Origin: Brachionus manjavacas
Taxonomy: Eukaryota; Rotifera; Eurotatoria; Ploima; Brachionidae
Reading direction: 5' to 3'
DNA: 64,000 nucleotides
NCBI GenBank assembly: GCA_019054805.1
Contig: JAHQIY010000002.1
Coordinates: forward strand, 992,001 to 1,056,000
The notes under the pieces were generated by a model that saw nothing but the letters and a program-made list of their open reading frames with translations, was not told where the DNA came from and made no database searches. Below are positions 11,336 through 23,390 of this stretch, piece by piece; within the stretch, counting starts at the first letter, position 1; each line of letters starts with the position of its first letter. The position numbers and the translations under genes are program-made.

Positions 11336-11640
11336 CCGGCTTGGCGAGCTCTCATTACGCAGAAGCGTCATTGGACTTGATCGAATATTCACTCGATCAT
11401 ATCGACAAGATGGATAACTCTGAAAATTTGCCTAAAGCTAGACCTATTGAAGATTTTAGGTCAATATTGAAAGGAAAAGTATACGAGGATGACTGAGAAG
11501 CGAGAAAACCTCATCAATAGAGGTTCAGGGAACTAAAATTTCTGCGTGAAATCAGTCTATCATTAATACAGACCCTAATGAAAGGTGTCAAAAGCTGGAT
11601 TTACAAAATTCGAAGAAATGATTATAATAGAAAAAATTTT
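11329..11640 (+). pseudogene. Tc1/mariner-type transposase C-terminal fragment
   Basis: The frame from 11329 reads GLASSHYAEASLDLIEYS, then LPKARPIEDFRSILKGKVYE, a stop, and LIQTLMKGVKSWIYKIRR. These match the end of the DDE domain of Tc1-like transposases, where ...DxASSHYA... carries the second catalytic Asp and ...P(Q/K)xRPIExFW... the third acidic residue. The Asp before LASSHYA is Gly here and the Trp of EDFW is Arg, so it is inactive. The first catalytic Asp region is missing. Confidence 0.7.
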
Positions 11641-11724
11641 ATTAATAAACTTTGTAAAGCTTTAAATTCTTTTTCTAAATCACTTGGCTTTAGTCTTCAT
11701 TTTTAAAAAATAAGGTAACAATGT

Positions 11725-12215
11725 ACCAGAACTTCTTGACTTCTCTTGCGCTTTTGATACAGTGCATAATAAACGCCTATTTCATAAGCTTCGCGGTTAT
11801 GAATTGGGGGGAATGAATTTAAACTGGTTGGAAGATTTCTTGAGTAGTAGGATACAGCGTGTTGCTGGTGAAACTAAATCTGAGTGGTCAGAGACTCTCA
11901 ATGCAGTCATACAATAGTCTATTTTTGGTACAATTCATTCTGTGCATAAACGACCTCCTAGATAATAACCTAGCGATTGTTACTGAGATTAATGAAAGAA
12001 CAAAGTTATAGATAGATTTGGATACTGTTTGTGAATGGTATGATGCATGGGTATATTTGTATATTAAAAGAAAAGAGAGAAAGGGAAAAATTTTGAATAG
12101 AATGGCTACACACTAAAATAGGTTGCCTGAGAGTGTAGTAATATCCAAATCAAGCGGAAGGTTCAAGACGGCTTGTATTATTATACTTTTGTGCAAAGCC
12201 AAAAATATAAATAGA
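11725..12215 (+). pseudogene. CR1-like LINE reverse transcriptase relic
   Basis: The plus strand reads LLDFSCAFDTVHNKRLFHKL and WLEDFLSSRIQRV, the usual DFSKAFDxVxHxxLLxKL and WxxxFLxxRxQxV blocks of a LINE palm domain. Then come a degraded G-x-x-x-G box and the end fragment RLPESVVISKSSGRFKTA. The FADD box region is deleted between 11990 and 12010. Stops and frameshifts are present. Confidence 0.75.
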
Positions 12216-12219
12216 TTCA

Positions 12220-12890
12220 AGAATAATTTTTCAGTCCTATTAAGTTCAGATTAAAGTTACTCAGCTGTAAAATATTTTCAATTTTTTCCAATCTTAAGAT
12301 TTTAAGTTTTTTGCAGTTATAGGAGAAAAATATTTTTTTTGTAAACCATTAATACTTAAGAATTAAAAGATCTTTACAAAAGTCTTTGTGGCCCTCATTC
12401 ATTATTCAACACCAAATTAAATTATTTTGATACAATACATTTGTTAAATTGATTAGTCCTTTTATCCATTATACTTGTCCTTTTTCTATCCTCGTGGATA
12501 ATAGGGAGGCACTCATCTCCTTTTCTACTGCCGAATGGTTTGTTTGTTAGTCATGCAAGAAGAAGATCGAGGGTTCAAAACCAGCTAATGGTGAAAAAAT
12601 CTTCAAAATATCTCTACTTTTTTTAGACTTTCTAAATTGAATGAAATAATTGTATAATAAAATATTATAAAATATTATTAAATTTTATTTTTTTTTGTTA
12701 AAATTTGCTTGAATCTTTCAATACCTTGTGTCAATTTCTCGAATACTTCTCGATATTGAACAAAGTTTTTGTGAAATCAAAGATTTTTAACTTATAAATA
12801 ATCTAATCAAACAAAAAAAATTTTAAATTCCATGCTTGTTTTTCTCACTATTGGCATATACTCTGGTATAAATTTAATCAATTCTATGCT
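12220..12890. other. Intergenic DNA upstream of the ML-domain gene
   Basis: No gene is seen. At about 12530-12590 a GGTTCAAAACC box resembling the internal B box of tRNA genes follows a TGGTT-rich stretch, but no cloverleaf can be drawn. At most this is a tRNA-derived relic. Confidence 0.4.
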
Positions 12891-12917
12891 TTGATAATGC
12901 TTAATTTTGATTCAAAA

Positions 12918-13537
12918 ATGTATAAACTTATTTGCTTTTTGGCTATTTTGGGCACCACTTTGGCTCAAACAAGATTACAATGGTCACTTTGTGGTCCATC
13001 TGTATTGCAAGTATACGAGTTCGACTTAGGTACCATGCCAATAACTCATCCAGGTCCAATGCCTTTTACTCTATCTGGTAAAAGTATCCGTGAAATTAAA
13101 GGCCCTGTAAAGAGCACCGTAACCATTAAAAGAACTGTTACTGGCATCACCTTACCTATCACATGCTACTTAGTTGATGGTAACTACGTTGGTTCATGCA
13201 CTTACCCAGATTTGTGTCTTTTGTTGAAGAGTGTTCTTGGATATGAAGCCAATAACTGCCCACAAAATTTAATTGATAACGATATTGACTGTACTTGTCC
13301 TTTCAAGCTTCCAGCTCGAGAACTTGATGTAAATGTAGTTGCTGATTTGCCAGATGCTACCACTTCTTCAATCACTTGGATCGCGTAAATATTTTAGAAT
13401 TAATTTTAATTATTAAGACTAAATGTTCCCTTAGATCCGGTTCATTTGACGTCAAAGTCGAAGCCAGTGATGATAACGGTCAAGTGAGCTGCTTGAATTT
13501 GAAATTTAGCGTCAGACCGAAATCCAAAAGCGCTTAA
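12918..13537 (+). CDS. GM2-activator-like ML-domain lipid-binding protein
   Basis: Two exons, 12918-13384 and 13435-13537, with a 50-nt intron, give 189 aa. Starting at the ATG at 12918 gives a clean signal peptide (MYKLICFLAILGTTLA); an in-frame ATG at 12897 would add seven residues before it. The mature chain has the cysteine pattern of ganglioside GM2 activator: WSLCG, LPITCYL, VGSCTYPDLC, NNCPQNL, DCTCPF and SCLNLKF. Family members hold lipids in a beta-cup and act in lysosomes or extracellularly. Length and cysteine spacing fit that branch of the MD-2-related lipid recognition fold better than NPC2. Whether this protein binds gangliosides in this animal is unknown. Confidence 0.85.
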
Positions 13538-13539
13538 AA

Positions 13540-15200
13540 TTTCTAGTACCAACTAAATCATTTAATAAAAAAATTTAATATCTATTTGTAAATTATAAAG
13601 ATAAATTAATTATGAGCCAAGTAAAGTTTATAAAATTAAAGGGCTAATTCTAATTTTTTTTTGACAATTTATTAAAAATTCAAATAAATTAACTATTTAA
13701 AAAATTCAAATTTTAAACAAAGAAAATTTTTTTAATAAAAGATAAATATGCTTTTTACTATCTTATCTAAAAAGTATATTTTTAGCCCATGCAAATACAT
13801 ACAATTAAAAATTAGAAGTTAAGGCCTTTGTTTAAATCAAAGTAATAAAAGATGATTACAAAATATTATTATAAAATGTTTCTGTATTTTAATCAGTGTT
13901 GGACATCAGTATCTTAAATATGTTTTTTTAGTAAATTTAAAAATTAAAAATCATCATTCAAAAAATTTTGATTATCAACGCTTTACCTTATTACACATAA
14001 TGAGAACCTGAAAATTTTCTTTCTTAATTTGTTAATTCAAAAAATTGTACAAACGAATGAAAAATATTAAAAATTAAAACCAAATTATACATTACAACTT
14101 TTTAATATTTTTAATGATTATTAATTAGGAAAATTTCATTTTTTAGGAAAAAGGGCCCATTCATATGGTCCCGATTTCAATCCCAGTCACATTTATTCGG
14201 TTCCAGTTCTTTTGCTAATCCATAAATATGGGACCGGCCACGGCCAGGAATTTTCATTTGAATTTTTCTGTAAATAGTAAAATTTAACGAGGTCTATCTC
14301 GATTAATGTAGGATAGTTAATGAGTGGAACAAACTACCCCAGGAAGTGTTCTAAGCAAGACTTCTCTGTAAGTTCTAGTTGTAGTAGCTAATTATTAATT
14401 TTTTAACTCTTATAAATTCTAATCTTATCAGTTTTATTTTAAAAACGTAAATTTTGAGTTAAAAAATATACTTCGTGGTGGAAATTTAAATCAAAAGTTA
14501 TGCCTACTTCTTTGAATGTTTTTAATCAAAAAAAATCTCAAAAAAATTGATCATATTTATTTTAAAGCCATTAACTTTCAGAAATGAAAGCATTTTTAAT
14601 ATTTATGTTTGTAATAAAAACAAAAACAAAAATTAAGAAAAAATAAAAAAATTCGGCATTTTTTATTAAAATGAAGATTTTTTTTTATTTTGATAATTTT
14701 ACAGTCGGAAAATTAATCAATAAAATTTACCAAAATTTACTCAAATTTTAGTAAAATTAAATTTTTCAGAGTAGATAATGGTATAAATTCGTAAATAAAA
14801 GTAAAATGTCAAAAAATGAATTATTTGTCGATTAATTTTTTAATTCAAAAATTGGAAAATTTCATTAAGGAAAGACTAGAGTCCCATTTAATTGCAAATG
14901 ATGCCTTGGTAGTTAAGAATTTAGTCTCTCTGTATTATATTTTTATTTTAGATTTTTTTATGATAATAATCGATTTTAAATTGGTAAGTGGACTAAGGTA
15001 CCCTCAAAAAATAGTTATAACTTAAGAGGGTTCACTTATCTAGATATGACCACAATGTTTTAAATTTTAGTAAAAAATTTAACAAATTAAAATTTTATTT
15101 TACATATTTGAATTATAGATATATTTGTGAAAAAAAATAACTTAAATATCCTATTCGTGTTTAATTACATATTCATTTTGAAAAGTCAATCACTATTAAA
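13540..15200. other. Intergenic DNA with one LINE-tail relic
   Basis: At 14300-14400 the plus strand reads IVNEWNKLPQEVF, a stop, then TAG-rich sequence, the same tail type as at 40.2 kb. The rest shows no coding or structural signal; the open frame at 14816-15025 looks composition-driven. Confidence 0.5.
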
Positions 15201-15201
15201 A

Positions 15202-17733
15202 TTATGATCGATTGTATTCAATATCATCTATTTTGAATATACAAAATTTACCGCTTTCAAAATTATACTTAAAATGCATTTGTGCTGTAATTTTTCTTAA
15301 TTTTTGTTCACAATTTTTTCTCTTTTGTTCGAATATTAGATGGTACTTTTGGTCTTTTGTTTCTTTAGTTTTTAAGAATAGTTCCTTTGCCTCCTGACAT
15401 GTTAAATCGAGAAGATCAGTCAAAGGATCATTATCAATATAGCAATCCATTTCAGCGATTCCGTCACTAATCAAAACATCTTGATACCATTTGAGTTTAA
15501 ACTGCTTCAAATTTGATGTTACCTTGACAAAAAAACACTTGGAAATGTGTGAACATGCTGCCAAATTACCATTAACAGATCTATTCCTCATACAGCATAG
15601 ATTCAAAAAAGTCTGGTCGGTCAAAGTGCTCAATCTAATCGAACTGTTTGTTGGCTTTTTGTCTTGATCAAAAGAATTATTCAAAAATTTATCAAAATCA
15701 TCCGAATTATTTGAATGGTTTTCCTTGTTTTCAGTACAAGACTCTCGCTTAATAGACTTGCTGACATTAGTATTTTTTTTGAAATTATTTTCATCTATTT
15801 TTAATAATTGAATATCATCATCAGTATTAAAATTTTTACAAATTTTTTTATCTTTAAATTTTATAAAGTCATTTTCCTCCTTAATTTCGATTATGTCATT
15901 AACTTTTTGCTTTTTTAAATTATTTACTTGTGTCAAATTTTTGGAATATCTCAAAATATCGTCTGTAGAAGGGGGTCTTTTGATGGCCGTATTTTCAAGG
16001 CTATTAATTCGGCCTGTTGGTTTGCTAAGAGAAGTTAAGTCAAAATTTATCAGTAATTCATCTTCGTCTATCTCTTGATTGTCCATATTATTAAATTTTG
16101 ACTGAGAGTAATTTTCTGGTTTTATATGACTGTTGAAAGAGTTTAATTTTTTAGTTGACTGAGTAGAAATATAGCTGGAATCAAAAGTTTTTGATTTTTC
16201 CCTGTTTGACCTATTTTGAAGTTTATTAGCTCTTAAAAAATTATTTAATAATTAAATCTTATAGAAAAATAAACTTAAAAATACATGTCTTCTTCTATAA
16301 ATTGGAGCATGTTGTCTAAATTAGCGATTTCCTCCACAAATCCTCCGAGAACTTTCACATGCTGAGGCTCTAGCAACAAAACATTATTTTCAAAGGGAAT
16401 TTTCCCAGAAATCTCTATTTTAACACCAGGTAATAAATCGTCTTTAAGAATTGGAATCATTCGATTTTCAATCGCTGTTATTGAGTTTTTACCATCTGTC
16501 AAATAAATTGCCAGCATTCGATTTTTTTTTACATTTCGTTGCTCAAACTGGAAGATAAAAAATAAAATTTTAAAATTTATTTTTTTGGGAATGTTTAACT
16601 AGCACCCGTAACTAAAGACTCTTCTTTATCTCTAACACACTTTTTAATAATGTATTGCTAAAATTTTGAATAAAAACTCATAAATATTTTTAATATTATT
16701 TAAATTTTTGTGAAACCAAAAAATTAGTAAATTTTAAAAGCCTTTTTTTTTATAATTCAGTAAGGTAATTAAATATGTTTATAAGGTTTTTGAATAATTT
16801 TGAACCAGCCTTTTATGACAAATTAATGAAAGTATCTCGTGAATAAATTAAAGATTATTGAACTAATAAATGCATGATATTACAAGATTTAAATAATTCT
16901 TAAAATTTAAAAAGTCTAAACATTAAATTTTTACATTTTCGGAATAATTTTTTTACCGATTTGAAAAAGGTATCCATAAAATTTTGCAAGGCTTTAAAGT
17001 TAAGTCTTTGTAAATTAAATTAAATTAAATTCTATCTTTTCAAAAAAAAAAATGTTTTAATTTTTTAACTCTTAGAAATATATTCAAAATGTGGTGAAGA
17101 TTTTTTGAAAAATACAAAAAATTAGAGGTGAACAGTGTTAAGGATGCTATTAAGTTTAATTTGTTTATCAGCTTTTTGAATATAATGAAACAATTATTCC
17201 GCATTTAAAAAAAATGCTTATTAAGTTATTTAGAACATCATACCTGAGTAGCAGTCGGAACATTATCAGCATCAACTTGAGCGTTTTCACTAATGATGCC
17301 ACGTAGTTTTTGTATTAATGAAAAACTCGATTCAGTTGTGTCAATACAATACCTAAGCTAATAAGAAAATCATCAAAAATCAAAAAAATTCAAGAATTCG
17401 GAATTTAAGATACTTGAAGAAAAAAGCTTCCATCTAGCATACCGCTTGTTGTCTTGAAAAAAGTTGTTTTTATTGATTCAGTGCCGATAATATTCAAATC
17501 ATAGTCTAATAATTGACTAAATATTAAATCAGTATATTCGTTTAATGATTTTCCCTTAATTAAAAGATGGTCTGCTTAATTGCCAAGAAATGGTTGTAAA
17601 AAAGTAATACGGGAGATTCTTCAGTCAAAAACTCGGCACACTGGCATAACCAATCGTCTGGTAACACCAAAGAGTACTTAGTTAGATGTTTGCGCTTGAA
17701 CTCTTCAATTATTCTTTGAACATTTGAAGTCAT
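15202..17733 (-). CDS. RMI1: RMI1, scaffold of the BLM-TOP3A dissolvasome
   Basis: Five exons, 17611-17733, 17414-17554, 17244-17357, 16285-16547 and 15202-16231, give about 556 aa. The third intron is about 700 nt; the others are 54-56 nt. Exons 2-4 encode the N-terminal region and OB fold: SFSLIQKLRG, MLAIYLTDGKNSITAIE, LLPGVKIEISGKI and LLLEPQHVKVLGG match the RMI1 signature (LxLTDGxxxxxxxE...LxxxNVKVLGG). The long last exon has a low-complexity acidic linker, then a C-terminal OB domain (ISDGIAEMDCYIDN, LLDLTCQEAKELF) like the RMI2-binding OB2 of vertebrate RMI1. Known role: it stimulates topoisomerase III decatenation and double Holliday junction dissolution in the nucleus. I did not see RMI2 in the window. 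Confidence 0.88.
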
Positions 17734-17739
17734 TTTCAA

Positions 17740-18745
17740 GTTTTATGCAAAAATGAACAAAACTTTTTTAAGTATATGAATGGATTGTTTTTCAAAAAGG
17801 AATTTTAAATCATGTTATTTATATTTAAAAATATAACTTTTATAGCGTGTGATTATTGAGCATACTTTTTTTTAAATTAAGTAGAACACCATTAAATTTA
17901 AAAAAATTTTATAAAAAATTTGTTTGCTAAATCAGTAGGATAAAATTCCTTACATAAAACAAAAATTTGAATATGAAATAAAACCACCTAAATTTATTTA
18001 AATAATTAATATGAAATCTCTACATTAGAACTCAATTAAATGGGTAATTTTGTGAAAAGAACATATAAACTTACAATTTTGAATAAAAAATAAAACCTTA
18101 AAATTCGAGCCACCCACAGTTTATCAGATTTAATTCAAATTGAGATGCTTTGGTATGAAGTGAAATACTTTTTGAAAATATCTGGTTGCTAAACTAAGTT
18201 GAAAATAATTGAAAACTAAAAAAAATGAGCAAAGTTCCGAAAAATTAGATTATAATTAAATTCAAAATGTTTTGCTCTAAAAAAATTTAAATAAATTAAA
18301 TCATATTAAATTTTTCTTCTTTTTCTTAATTCTCTATTAATTCTATTTTGATACCATAAAAATTTTTGAAAAACCCCATGTTTTGTACAATTATTGAAAT
18401 TTTATTGAAAGTACTTTTAATGAAAAAATTTAAAAATCCGAATATCTAGTTTTCGTAAAAACTGATGCCTGGCTTACCGGCAACCAAAATATCTGAAGTA
18501 ATCACTGTTAGCCAAGGGAAAATTTTTTTTTTTTACCGAATAAAAAAAACCCTGTAGTAAACAAAATTTTATTTTTTTTAGTATAAAAAAAAATTATTAT
18601 AGCATTAAAAGTCAATTAAATTTGAACTATAGAATAAAAATAAATCTCTTAGAATATTTTTTACATTCAAGAATAAAAATAATAACAAGAGTATACCTTA
18701 GGTGAACGACCTGGTTTCCTTTTTGCTGGTTTATTTAAATTAACT
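17740..18745. other. Intergenic DNA, no gene seen
   Basis: AT-rich, without convincing open frames or inverted repeats. Confidence 0.45.
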
Positions 18746-18747
18746 AC

Positions 18748-18935
18748 CTAATCCTTTAGTTTTTTTTTGGAGTACACCACCGAATTTCCCACACGCGCTT
18801 GGGGGTCCACAACATCAATCTTTGGCTCAACAAAATCCACCTGAGGCTCAATCACATTAATTTTTGGTTTCAATACATCAACCTGGGCCTGAACAACATC
18901 GGATTTGTTCACAAAATTTTTACGAAAACTGCTAG
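18748..18935 (-). pseudogene. Exon-like fragment with PK/PQ-x-D/N repeats, function unknown
   Basis: The minus strand reads a GC-richer open stretch after a possible TAG acceptor: SFRKNFVNKSDVVQAQVDVL, then a repeat of the type V-x-P-(K/Q)-(I/V)-(D/N)-V with units LKPKINV, IEPQVDF, VEPKIDV and VDPQARV, ending KKKLKD and a TAG stop at 18748. Just past the stop the same frame continues with KPAKRKPGRSPK, reminiscent of an AT-hook. It could be an internal exon of an unrecognised gene, with a splice before the stop, or a decayed copy. No neighbouring exons were found. Confidence 0.35.
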
Positions 18936-19129
18936 GTGTCTATCATCACTTAGATAGAAAAATAATGGCAAAACTATTTTGAAATTTTTTATACTAAAGT
19001 CGCAAATTTTATTCTTAAAAAAAATAAATGAATTTATGCTTAATTTAATTTTTTTATTCTATTAAGTTTTTCTTTTATCTAAATTTTTTTTTATTCATCA
19101 AAAACCATCGTTTAAAATAATTTAGTAGA

Positions 19130-19330
19130 CCATCTTATGAGGATCGATTTACCAGACTAGAACTCGCTACTCTTGAGAATAATCCGCCGCTCTGTGGTTA
19201 CATTCTATAAAATTGCAAACGGTATAAACTCAATTCCAACTGATTCCACCTAAAAGTGTTGCACAAGCGTTGAGGTTAGACCGTGCGGCTACTGTTATTC
19301 GAGGAGGTCAAAAAAAATTAGCATGACAAT
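19130..19330 (+). pseudogene. LINE C-terminal relic
   Basis: The plus strand reads RPSYEDRFTRLELATLE and, after a frameshift, YKIANGINSIPTDSTL. This corresponds to the SYEDRLxxLxLxTLExRRxRGDxIxxYKIxxG block near the end of jockey/CR1 LINEs. No other part of the element is visible. Confidence 0.65.
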
Positions 19331-19520
19331 TTATAAGAAACTGTGGTCAACCAGAAAAATTTTTTTTACATTTATTTTCCAGTTTGGAACACGTTTTCTA
19401 TTAAAAAAGAAAACGTTAACAACGATAAGGGTATAGATGAGTCCCATTAACCTCATGTTTGCGATGTATCCGAAGATACATTAAATATATTTCTGATGGT
19501 GTCATGGTCATTGTTGCAAT

Positions 19521-19556
19521 TTAAAGTAACAATTAATAATATAATTGTTACTTTAA
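19521..19556. repeat. Perfect 15-bp hairpin
   Basis: TTAAAGTAACAATTA and its exact complement flank a 6-nt loop. It follows a LINE relic by about 190 nt. It may be part of a small decayed element; no terminator role is implied in this eukaryotic context. Confidence 0.7.
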
Positions 19557-19559
19557 TTA

Positions 19560-20405
19560 GTAATTTTTTTTAATTAAAAATTAAAATAATTTTCATGTAA
19601 ATTTTAAATTATTAATTAATAATTAATATTTTTCTTAATTTAGATAAGAATTAAAAAATGTAGTCAATTTAATTAGAATAATTCAAGAAATAAAAATTTC
19701 ATTCCATTTGTTATGTTAATAATGATTGATTTTTACCATAATGAACACCAATGAAGACAACTTCATGAACATAAAAATCCTAAATTAAAATTACATTGAC
19801 TAAATCAAAAATAATGAAGACGTAGTCAAATAAAATTTAAAATTTAAATTTTTTTAAAATTAATTGTTTTTTTTTTATTTTTTAATTGAGGTTACTCGCG
19901 CTTACAAATAAAAGGAATATTTAATTTTTTATCAAAATACAAAACATCCTAATAGAAAATAGAAATAACTAAAGTTATTTAAATCTTTTTTAATTTTATT
20001 TTAACACGTTAATATTTGAAATTAAATTAAGTTATTAATGAAAATTTGTTTTAAATCTTAAATTCGATGAATTTAAAAAAGCTCGCCAAAAATTACCATT
20101 ATGCAGGCATTTGTTGTGAAAATTCACAAGTTTTTAAAATAAATTTTTTATATTTTTTTAATAAAATATTTATTGGAGGCTTTTCGAGAAAAATTCAAGT
20201 TTAATAAGGTATTTTTTTTAATTAAATATTTTTCTTACCTAAATATGATAAATTTGGAGATCAACAAAATCAATCAAGCAATAAAAAGGGATAAACGATG
20301 TTGAATTTTATGACTAGTTATCAATTGAAAATTTAATAATTCATATTTTTTGTTATTTACAAAAATTTAGAGTTTTAGATCCCATAATTAGATAGAAATA
20401 ATTTT
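19560..20405. other. AT-rich DNA upstream of SLC35B1
   Basis: No coding or repeat signal is seen. It presumably holds the SLC35B1 promoter, but I could not pick out a TATA box among many AT runs. Confidence 0.4.
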
Positions 20406-20411
20406 TTTAAA

Positions 20412-21563
20412 ATGTCGAAATTATCGAATACAAGCAATAATCAATCAAACAAAAAGCTGACTATATGTTTTTTTGGCATATTCTTTTCCTATTTTTTGTT
20501 CGGTATAATCCAAGAGTGGATGTAAGGAAAAAAAAAATAAAAATTTTAAATTATTTTATTTTTTAAATTTTTTTTGGAAGAACACGAACAGATTATGGCG
20601 AATTAAAAGAACGCTTCACATTCACCTACTGTCTGGTATTCTTTCAATGCATTGCAAATTCCATTTTCTCAAAATTAGGTACGTCACTGGATAAAATCTT
20701 TAACCCAAATTATTAATTTTTAATTTTTTAGTTCTTACCTATGAGAAAACAAAAAATGATGGCTCGAATAAATGGCTGTACCCAGTCTGCGCTCTGACTT
20801 ACTTGGGGGCCATGCTGGCCAGCAATGAAGCCTTGCAACATGTGTCATACCCAACCCAAGTGCTGGGCAAATCGGTCAAGCCTGTTCCAGTGATGATTTT
20901 TGGTGTCTTGATAGCTCATAAGCGATACCACAAAGCCAAATACTTGGCAGTTTTGATGATAGTTCTAGGTATTGTGCTTTTTATGTATAAAGATAAGAAA
21001 ACAAAGCCTCTAGATGATCCATTACCAAATCATCCATTTGCTCTAATCGGATTTGGTGAGTTGCTTTTAATCGTTTCACTAGCTATGGACGGTCTTACTG
21101 GTGCAATACAGGATAAAATAAATGGAGCACATCATCGAACAAATCCGCACACAATGATGTACTTTATGAATATTTGGTCATGTTTTTATCTTTTTTTCAC
21201 AATAATATTGACTGGAGAAATATTCGAATTTGCTTTATTCATGCAAAAATTTCCCAATGTGATCGTAAAGCTGATCTTGCTAAGCATTCTTGGTTGCATT
21301 GGTCAAGTAAGCTAGAAAAATGTACTTTTTATCATTTATTAATTTTTTTCTTCAAAAAGCATTTTATTTTTACCACAATTACAAACTTTGGTCCACTCAA
21401 ATGTTCCATTATTACAACTACACGAAAATTTTTTACAATTTTGGGATCAGTGATTATTTTCAGTAATCCAATGTCTTCTAGACAATGGCTGGGTAGTGTG
21501 TTTGTATTCATCGGTTTGGCTTTAGACAGCAAATATGGCAAGGAAATAAAACAAAAAAATTAG
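20412..21563 (+). CDS. SLC35B1: SLC35B1, ER nucleotide-sugar/ATP transporter
   Basis: Four exons, 20412-20521, 20581-20678, 20732-21306 and 21360-21563, give 328 aa, near the length of vertebrate SLC35B1. The chain is strongly hydrophobic with about ten membrane segments. Family blocks are [56 protein letters not shown] and the last block [20 protein letters not shown]. The tail is lysine-rich ([10 protein letters not shown]), as in ER-resident relatives. The family is annotated as UDP-galactose transporter-related; mammalian SLC35B1 has been reported as an ER ATP/ADP exchanger, so the substrate should not be assumed. Exon 3 carries most of the transporter and no defect is seen. Confidence 0.92.
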
Positions 21564-21569
21564 ATATAA

Positions 21570-22140
21570 AAATTTTCTCTCATGTTATTGTTATGCAAAT
21601 CAAAATTTTAAAAACTTTAAAATTAACAAAATAAAAAAAATTTTAGAAATATTTTTTAGAGATTTTGAAAAGTCAATAATTACTAGAAATAAAATTTTAT
21701 TAAGTTAATGTTATTTGTGTTTAGCTCTTGGTATTTTAATTCTTAATGTTTTAGCAAAAAAATAAAATTTTTAACTATTTTTATTTTGCAAACTTGTAAC
21801 AAAAATTTAATTTTTTGGAAATAATTAGATTTCACAAATTTTGTTTTAATTCTGAATTTCGAGTTATTTTTCTATTAAAAAAATTCTTTCAAATCAATTT
21901 TCAAATCTAATTGCAAGTAAATCGAGTATTTACGTTTAAACTTAATAGTAATTTTTCAAGTTTAACATTCCTTATTTTGTAAAAAAAATCAAAAGATATT
22001 ATTTTTTCAATCTTTATTCAAAATTATTTAGAATCAAAAAAATTTTCTTTTAAATTTAAAAAATATTTCAAAAAAAAATTGTTCTGTTCTTAATTTAGAT
22101 TTTCTCTAATAATACATTTAAATCATAATCATTAGATCAA
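21570..22140. other. AT-rich spacer, no gene seen
   Basis: The 3' flank of SLC35B1. Several AATAAA-like words occur, as expected from composition; none can be singled out as the polyadenylation signal. Confidence 0.4.
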
Positions 22141-22230
22141 GAAACTTGTCAATCTCAACTATTAATATCTACATAACCACAACGATCAGGGTTATTTCAT
22201 CAAATTCACTCGTATTTTTGAATATCAAAA

Positions 22231-22375
22231 ATCTCGCAATGTCAGATCAGTACAGATATTTTTTAAATCTTTCTAAGTCTTACTATTGCCGCAGTAATAT
22301 AGTGAACCGTGGAACTCTATTTTGTTACAACAGAGACCGCAAGTGCCCTTTGATATTTTGCAGCACAGTCTATTT
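22231..22375 (+). pseudogene. Partial duplicate of the ADAMTS-like Cys-rich segment
   Basis: About 110 nt here match 24743-24860 closely: both read SKSYYCRSNIVN, then GTLFCYNRDRKC. Two cysteines of the parent are lost (DQC to DQY, NCG to NRG), and the reading diverges after the last shared Cys into unrelated AT-rich sequence. No other exon of the parent is repeated nearby. It looks like a small partial duplication of the gene 2.5 kb downstream rather than a live exon. Confidence 0.75.
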
Positions 22376-22399
22376 ACAAATAATTATTTTTTAAATGAC

Positions 22400-23390
22400 C
22401 AAACAATTCTTCCAACTGACAATAGATATTTAAAAAAATTTATTTAGAATTGTTCATAAAAAAAGAATAATAATAAATGAATATTTAAAAAAAATTTGAA
22501 ATTTTTAAGACAAAAGGTAGAGAAAAATTTTAGGAGTAATGCGATAGATAGCAATACAATAACACTACTTATAATAGTCTTTCTTCAATTAAAGAGAAAT
22601 TTAAAAAATTTTAAATTTTTAATGCTTGTTTTTTTGATTTAATTTACAGAGAATTTTTTACTATTAAAAAAATTACCTTTATTTTGCTTAAATCCTCTTA
22701 CAACTGGAGCAAATTTAAAATTTTATGTCATTTTGGTTTACTTTTACAAAATAAAGTTTTAAAATTTCAAATCTGACAATAACCTTTTTCTTACTCGCGA
22801 TTACAGGTACCATGTAGATGAATATTTATTTTCCCAAGCTTTTTCTATTTAAATTCTTAAATAAAATAAATCCAAAAATCTCAACTATCAATCTAGCAAA
22901 CATTAGTTGTTCAATTTTTTTCAATGGAAATTAATTTTCTAATTCTTAGATTAAGTAACTGATGGTAACATGTAATTAATTCTTGGTTCTTTTATTAGAG
23001 TTTTGTTTACTATTTTTTTTTCTCAGCTTTTAAAATGTCAACAATTTATTTGAACCAATCTAATTGTTTTTACCAATCTTTACAGCACTTAAAATTAATA
23101 AAAAAAAGCATTTACTGCTTTTGGGAAGCATGTTACCAAAAAAAATTCATTTAGTTAATTATTTAAAAAAAAAGTATCTAAAAAAAAATCCACTTTGGTT
23201 AGATTTTTTTTAGGTAGATTGATATTTAAGTCACAATGACATCCAAGCTGTGCTATATGCTTGTTTGGTAAAAATTCAAATTTCAAGCGAATAAATTAAG
23301 ATCTTAACATTAAAAAAAAGCGCTTTTAATTAAAATAACAAACGCAAAAGTTGAATATTTTTTTTAAAGCAACCAAAATTTAATTCAAAC
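22400..23390. other. Spacer upstream of the ADAMTS-like gene
   Basis: AT-rich with no coding signal; presumably contains the promoter of the next gene. Confidence 0.4.

Noticed and set aside
12530-12595. tRNA-like stretch with GGTTCAAAACC
   Set aside because: No acceptor or anticodon stem can be paired; the T-arm stem does not form either.
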